From Acidobacteriota bacterium (GTDB lineage: Bacteria > Acidobacteriota > Vicinamibacteria > Vicinamibacterales > CAVVIG01), in the NCBI GenBank assembly GCA_003222555.1, contig QHWL01000300.1, positions 1 to 11,241 on the forward strand: 11,241 bases of DNA, given 5' to 3'. This document shows, one piece after another, positions 7,289 through 11,241 of the stretch. The translations under genes and the position numbers were made by a program. Each line of letters opens with the position of its first letter. Positions within the stretch are counted from its first letter, which is position 1. The notes below the pieces were generated by a model, which searched no databases, was not told where the DNA came from, and worked only from the letters and a program-made list of their open reading frames with translations.

Positions 7289-9120
7289 CGCTCCTCTCCT
7301 CGCTGCGGGGCCGGATCTTTCTCGCGAGCGCGCTGCTTGCGGTCCTGTCGATTGGCGTCGCCATCTATCTCGTCAACGTCCGCGTGACGAACGAAGCCGA
7401 AGGCGCGCTGCAGCGCGAGATTCTCTCGACCGGCGCCCTCGTCGACCAGCTCCGCGCGACCCGCACGCAAACGTTCACGGTCATGGCCCGGCTCATCGCC
7501 GACCTGCCCAAGCTCAAAGCCGCCGTCGAAACCGACGACCCGCCAACCGTTCAAGACATCGCGGTCGGCTATCAGGAGCAGCTCAAGTCGCTATCAGGAC
7601 CAGCTCAAGTCGAACCTCTTGCTCATCCAGAACGGCTCGGGCCAGGTGCTCGCCACCGTCGGCCCATCTCCGCGCGCCGCGAAGCGGGTCGCGGACCAGC
7701 CGGCCGTTGGTGAGGCGCTCGGCGGCCTGGAGAGGGTGAGCCTGCTGCCGCAGCCCGACGGCATCCTGCAGGTGGTGACCGTGCCGATCGCGATTGGACT
7801 CACGCAGCCGCAAATGCTCGGCACGCTCAGCGTCGGCTTTCTGCTCGATGATGTGTTCGCCTCCCAGCTCAAGGCAATCACCGGCAGCGACATCGCCTTC
7901 GGTATGGAGGGTCGAATTCTGGCGGCCACGCGGCCGCGCGAGGATTACGCCGCCCTGGCGGATCGACTGCACACGAGCGGCATCTCGACCGTCAAGCTCG
8001 GGGCGCAGGAGTACCTGGCGCTGCCGCGGCCGCTGGCGTCCATCGAGGGCCCGACGACAGGTGGTGGCGCGGTGGCCCTCATTCTGCGCTCGCGCACCGA
8101 GCAGCTGCAGCTTCTCGAGGCCATCCACACAGGGCTGGCGGCAACGGCTGTCTTCGCCGTGCTCCTCGCAACCCTTCTCAGCTTCGCCGTGGCGCGGACG
8201 ATCACGCGCCCGCTGGCGGCCATTACCGACGTGATGCGCGAGGTCGCGGCGACCGGCGACCTCACGAGGAAGATTGCCGTGCGGGAGGCACGGCGCTGGG
8301 AAGACGAAGACGCGCGGCTCCTGGCCACGACGTTCAACACGCTGACCGATTCGATCGCGCGGTTTCAGCGCGAGATGTCGCAGAAAGAGCGCCTGTCGTC
8401 GCTCGGCCGGCTGTCGACCGTCATCGCGCACGAAGTACGGAACCCGCTGATGATCATCAAGGCGTCGCTTCACACGCTCGGTCGGCCTGACGTGAGCCCG
8501 GCGGCCATTGGCGACGCCGTCGCCGACATCGACGACGAAGTGGCGCGTCTGAACCGGATCGTCAACGAAGTGCTCGACTTCGCGCGTCCGATTCGCTTCG
8601 AGCTCGTGCCGACCGATGTCAACGCCCTCTGCCGCGAATCGGCGGCCGCGTCGCAGGCCACGGTCCCAGGTCCGCCGGTCCAATTCGATCTCGATCCCGC
8701 CGCGCCAGTCCTCAACACCGATCCCGAGCGGTTGCGCATCGCGCTCGTGAACATGCTCGTCAACGCCCGGCATGCGGTGAACGCCGCACACGGCGCAGCA
8801 GGGCGGATCCTTCCGGCCCCGCCGGAACTTTCCGACCCGAGGGAGCCGCTCATCTCCCTGAAGACGCGCGCGAATGCGAGCCACGTGACGATCGTCATCG
8901 CCGACCGCGGCGTCGGCATCGACGCGGCCGACCTGCCCCGCGTGTTCGATCCCTACTTCACGACCAAGCGTGGAGGCACCGGCCTCGGCCTCGCCATCGC
9001 CAAGAACATCGTCGAGGGCCTGAGCGGCACCCTTGCTGTCGCGAGCACGCCGGGGCGCGGCACGGAGATCCGCATCGACCTGTCGACCACATCCGTCGCG
9101 GGGGCCGACCGGCGCCGCTA

Positions 9121-9121
<1 letters not shown>
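7285..9121 (+). CDS. Membrane sensor histidine kinase, frame broken by a 22-bp tandem duplication
   Basis: ATG 7285 overlaps the cupredoxin stop. The frame is good to about 7590, where a duplicated 22-bp unit shifts it by +1; the remainder continues in the other frame to TAA at 9119-9121. With one copy removed the protein is 604 residues and reads smoothly through VGYQEQLKSNLLLIQNGSG. Order: TM1 (about 8-30), an extracytoplasmic sensor of about 240 residues resembling Cache-type sensors, TM2 (about 276-298), HAMP (about 298-350), HisKA with phosphoacceptor His375 in IAHEVRNPL, then HATPase_c with NMLVNARHAV (Asn482/Asn486), DRGVGI (Asp533), FDPYFTTK and GTGLGLAIA. All catalytic boxes are intact. 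This is the NtrB/AtoS-like class that pairs with sigma-54 regulators, and the next gene is one. As written, only a truncated sensor or, from an internal start such as TTG 7619, a kinase lacking TM1 could be made. The signal sensed is unknown; neighbours hint at redox or copper. Confidence 0.88.
7569..7612 (+). repeat. 22-bp near-perfect tandem duplication breaking the kinase frame
   Basis: Positions 7569-7590 and 7591-7612 are 22-bp copies beginning CTATCAGGA and ending CAGCTCAAGTCG, differing only at the tenth base (G in copy 1, C in copy 2). Copy 1 encodes YQEQLKS and copy 2 would encode YQDQLKS. The insertion adds 22 bp (one modulo three). Confidence 0.95.
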
Positions 9122-10494
<1,373 letters not shown>

Positions 10495-10519
10495 CGGTCC
10501 AAACAGATTTCACCTCCCA

Positions 10520-10553
10520 TTACGCGAACCGTAACGACTTACCGCCCCGGTAA
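10520..10553. promoter_or_regulatory. Two tandem 15-bp palindromes, probable enhancer sites for the NtrC-type regulator
   Basis: Site 1 (10520-10534) reads TTACG-CGAAC-CGTAA. Site 2 (10539-10553) reads TTACC-GCCCC-GGTAA. Both are perfect in their 5-bp arms with a 5-bp spacer and share TTACS-N5-SGTAA. Their centres are 19 bp apart, so they lie on nearly the same face of the helix. They sit about 60-80 bp upstream of the sigma-54 -24 element, right for an enhancer-binding protein. Which protein binds is inferred from adjacency. Confidence 0.65.
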
Positions 10554-10605
10554 TTTCGGTCACGGCAATCCCCTGGAATTCACGGCCGGATGTGTGTTGG
10601 AATGT

Positions 10606-10620
10606 TGGCACCTTGGTTGC
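10606..10620 (+). promoter_or_regulatory. Sigma-54 (RpoN) promoter upstream of the cytochrome gene
   Basis: TGGCAC (10606-10611), a 5-bp spacer CTTGG, and TTGC (10617-10620) match the -24/-12 consensus exactly, including the GG and GC at the invariant positions. Transcription would begin about 12 bp beyond the -12 element, near 10631, leaving an untranslated leader of about 19 nt containing the AAAGGAGG ribosome binding site at 10638-10645. Confidence 0.85.
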
Positions 10621-10649
10621 CTCGGCGCGGGCGAACTAAAGGAGGTTCG

Positions 10650-11127
10650 ATGCGTATTCGCGTGCTTCTGTTGTTGCTCCTGGCGGGGCTCACCGCCACG
10701 GCCTGTGATGAAAGCCTCTCGAAGTTGGCTGGGCCCACGCCCAATCTGGAGCCGACCTTCGCCAGCGTGCAGAGGGAGATCTTCGAAACCACCGACGCGG
10801 CGGGACGAGTCGCTCGAATCCACCGACACGGCGGGACGAGTCGCTTGCGTCAACTGCCACACGAGTACGGGCCGCAATCCGTCAGCCGGCATGAACCTGA
10901 ATCACGATGTGGCCTACGATCAGATCGTCAACGTGTCGAGCTCGAGAAAGCCGGGAGCGATACGCGTGATTCCCGGCGATCCGGAGAACAGCTATCTCGT
11001 TCACAAGATCGAAGGACTGTCCGACATCGTCGGCGTCCGGATGCCCTTTAGCGGGCCGCCGTACCTGACCGACGGCCAGATTCTGATTCTCAAGCGCTGG
11101 ATCGCGAACGGCGCGCCTCGCAACTAA
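10650..11127 (+). CDS. Lipoprotein mono-haem cytochrome c, frame broken by a 31-bp tandem duplication
   Basis: ATG 10650 follows AAAGGAGG at 4 nt. The N-terminus MRIRVLLLLLLAGLTATAC is a lipoprotein signal with lipidated Cys19. A 31-bp tandem duplication at 10784-10845 then shifts the frame by +1. With one copy removed the protein is 148 residues: after FASVQREIFETTDAAGRVA comes the haem c motif CVNCH (Cys56, Cys59, His60), and a candidate axial Met in VRMPFSGP. The C-terminus DGQILILKRWIANGAPRN is typical of small cytochrome c domains. It would be a periplasm-facing, lipid-anchored electron carrier. As written, translation from the proper start gives a protein without the haem site. It is the first gene after the sigma-54 promoter, and the next gene follows after 17 bp. 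Confidence 0.85.
10784..10845 (+). repeat. 31-bp near-perfect tandem duplication breaking the cytochrome frame
   Basis: Positions 10784-10814 and 10815-10845 are 31-bp copies that match at 29 positions, differing at base 5 (A/T) and base 14 (G/A). Copy 1 encodes ETTDAAG and copy 2 ESTDTAG in the corresponding frame. The insertion adds 31 bp (one modulo three) just before the haem motif. Confidence 0.95.
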
Positions 11128-11144
11128 TCGATAAAGGAGCACAT

Positions 11145-11241
11145 GTGAGACGTTCATTGACGATTCATGTACTGGCCGCGCTCGCCGCGGTCCTCATGTC
11201 AGCGTCTGTCGTTGTCGCGCAGGATGAAGACGATGCGGTGC
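11145..11241 (+). CDS. Exported protein, 5' end only
   Basis: GTG 11145 is preceded by AAAGGAG (11133-11139) with a 5-nt gap. The overlapping ATG at 11143 is followed at once by TGA and cannot be the start. The 32 codons seen give a signal peptide (MRRSLTIHVLAALAAVLMSA, cleavage probably after VVVA before QDEDDAV) and then an acidic mature N-terminus. It begins 17 bp after the cytochrome stop, so it is probably its operon partner under the same sigma-54 promoter. Too little is visible to name a family; an outer-membrane barrel protein would be a plausible guess but is not shown. Confidence 0.7.
   Translation, partial: MRRSLTIHVLAALAAVLMSASVVVAQDEDDAV

Noticed and set aside
7569..7612. Programmed ribosomal frameshift in the kinase gene
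   Set aside because: There is no slippery heptamer, and the frame change is fully explained by the 22-bp duplication.

Overview
The window is GC-rich and bacterial, with dense codirectional gene blocks, short overlaps and few gaps. The gene mix fits a member of the Acidobacteriota, perhaps a Vicinamibacteria-type metagenome contig: a GldA/GldF/GldG-like ABC cluster followed by DUF4340, a cupredoxin protein with a regulatory-like tail, an NtrC-type two-component pair, and a lipid-anchored mono-haem cytochrome c. That assignment comes from gene content and base composition; there is no rRNA or marker gene here to prove it.

Positions 1-4553 hold a tightly packed minus-strand operon. Its order is ABC ATPase, ABC-2 type permease, GldG-like auxiliary membrane protein, then a DUF4340 protein that runs off the left edge. 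The genes overlap by 8 bp, are 20 bp apart, or abut. Positions 4554-4786 form the divergent gap to the plus strand and are packed with small palindromes built on a CCTGC/GCAGG core.

Positions 4787-10494 hold plus-strand genes. First comes a small PrxQ/AhpE-like peroxiredoxin. After a 76-bp gap with a 9-bp inverted repeat and a perfect TATAAT comes an apparent four-gene operon: an outer-membrane beta-barrel protein, a secreted cupredoxin-like protein, a membrane histidine kinase and a sigma-54-dependent NtrC-family regulator. The last three joins are touching or overlapping. A long interspersed palindrome at 6558-6667 appears to supply both the ribosome binding site and the signal-peptide core of the cupredoxin gene.

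Positions 10495-10649 are a compact regulatory region. Two 15-bp palindromes (TTACS-N5-SGTAA) lie upstream of a consensus sigma-54 promoter (TGGCAC-N5-TTGC), followed by a strong ribosome binding site and a lipoprotein cytochrome c gene. A second exported protein begins at 11145 and runs off the right edge. The simplest reading is a signalling circuit: the kinase activates the NtrC-type regulator, which binds the twin palindromes and turns on the cytochrome operon.

Two genes, the kinase and the cytochrome, are each broken by one near-perfect tandem duplication (22 bp and 31 bp). Both add +1 to the frame, and removing one copy restores a clean protein in each case. The copies differ by conservative amino-acid changes, which suggests unmerged strain haplotypes in an assembly more than true gene death.
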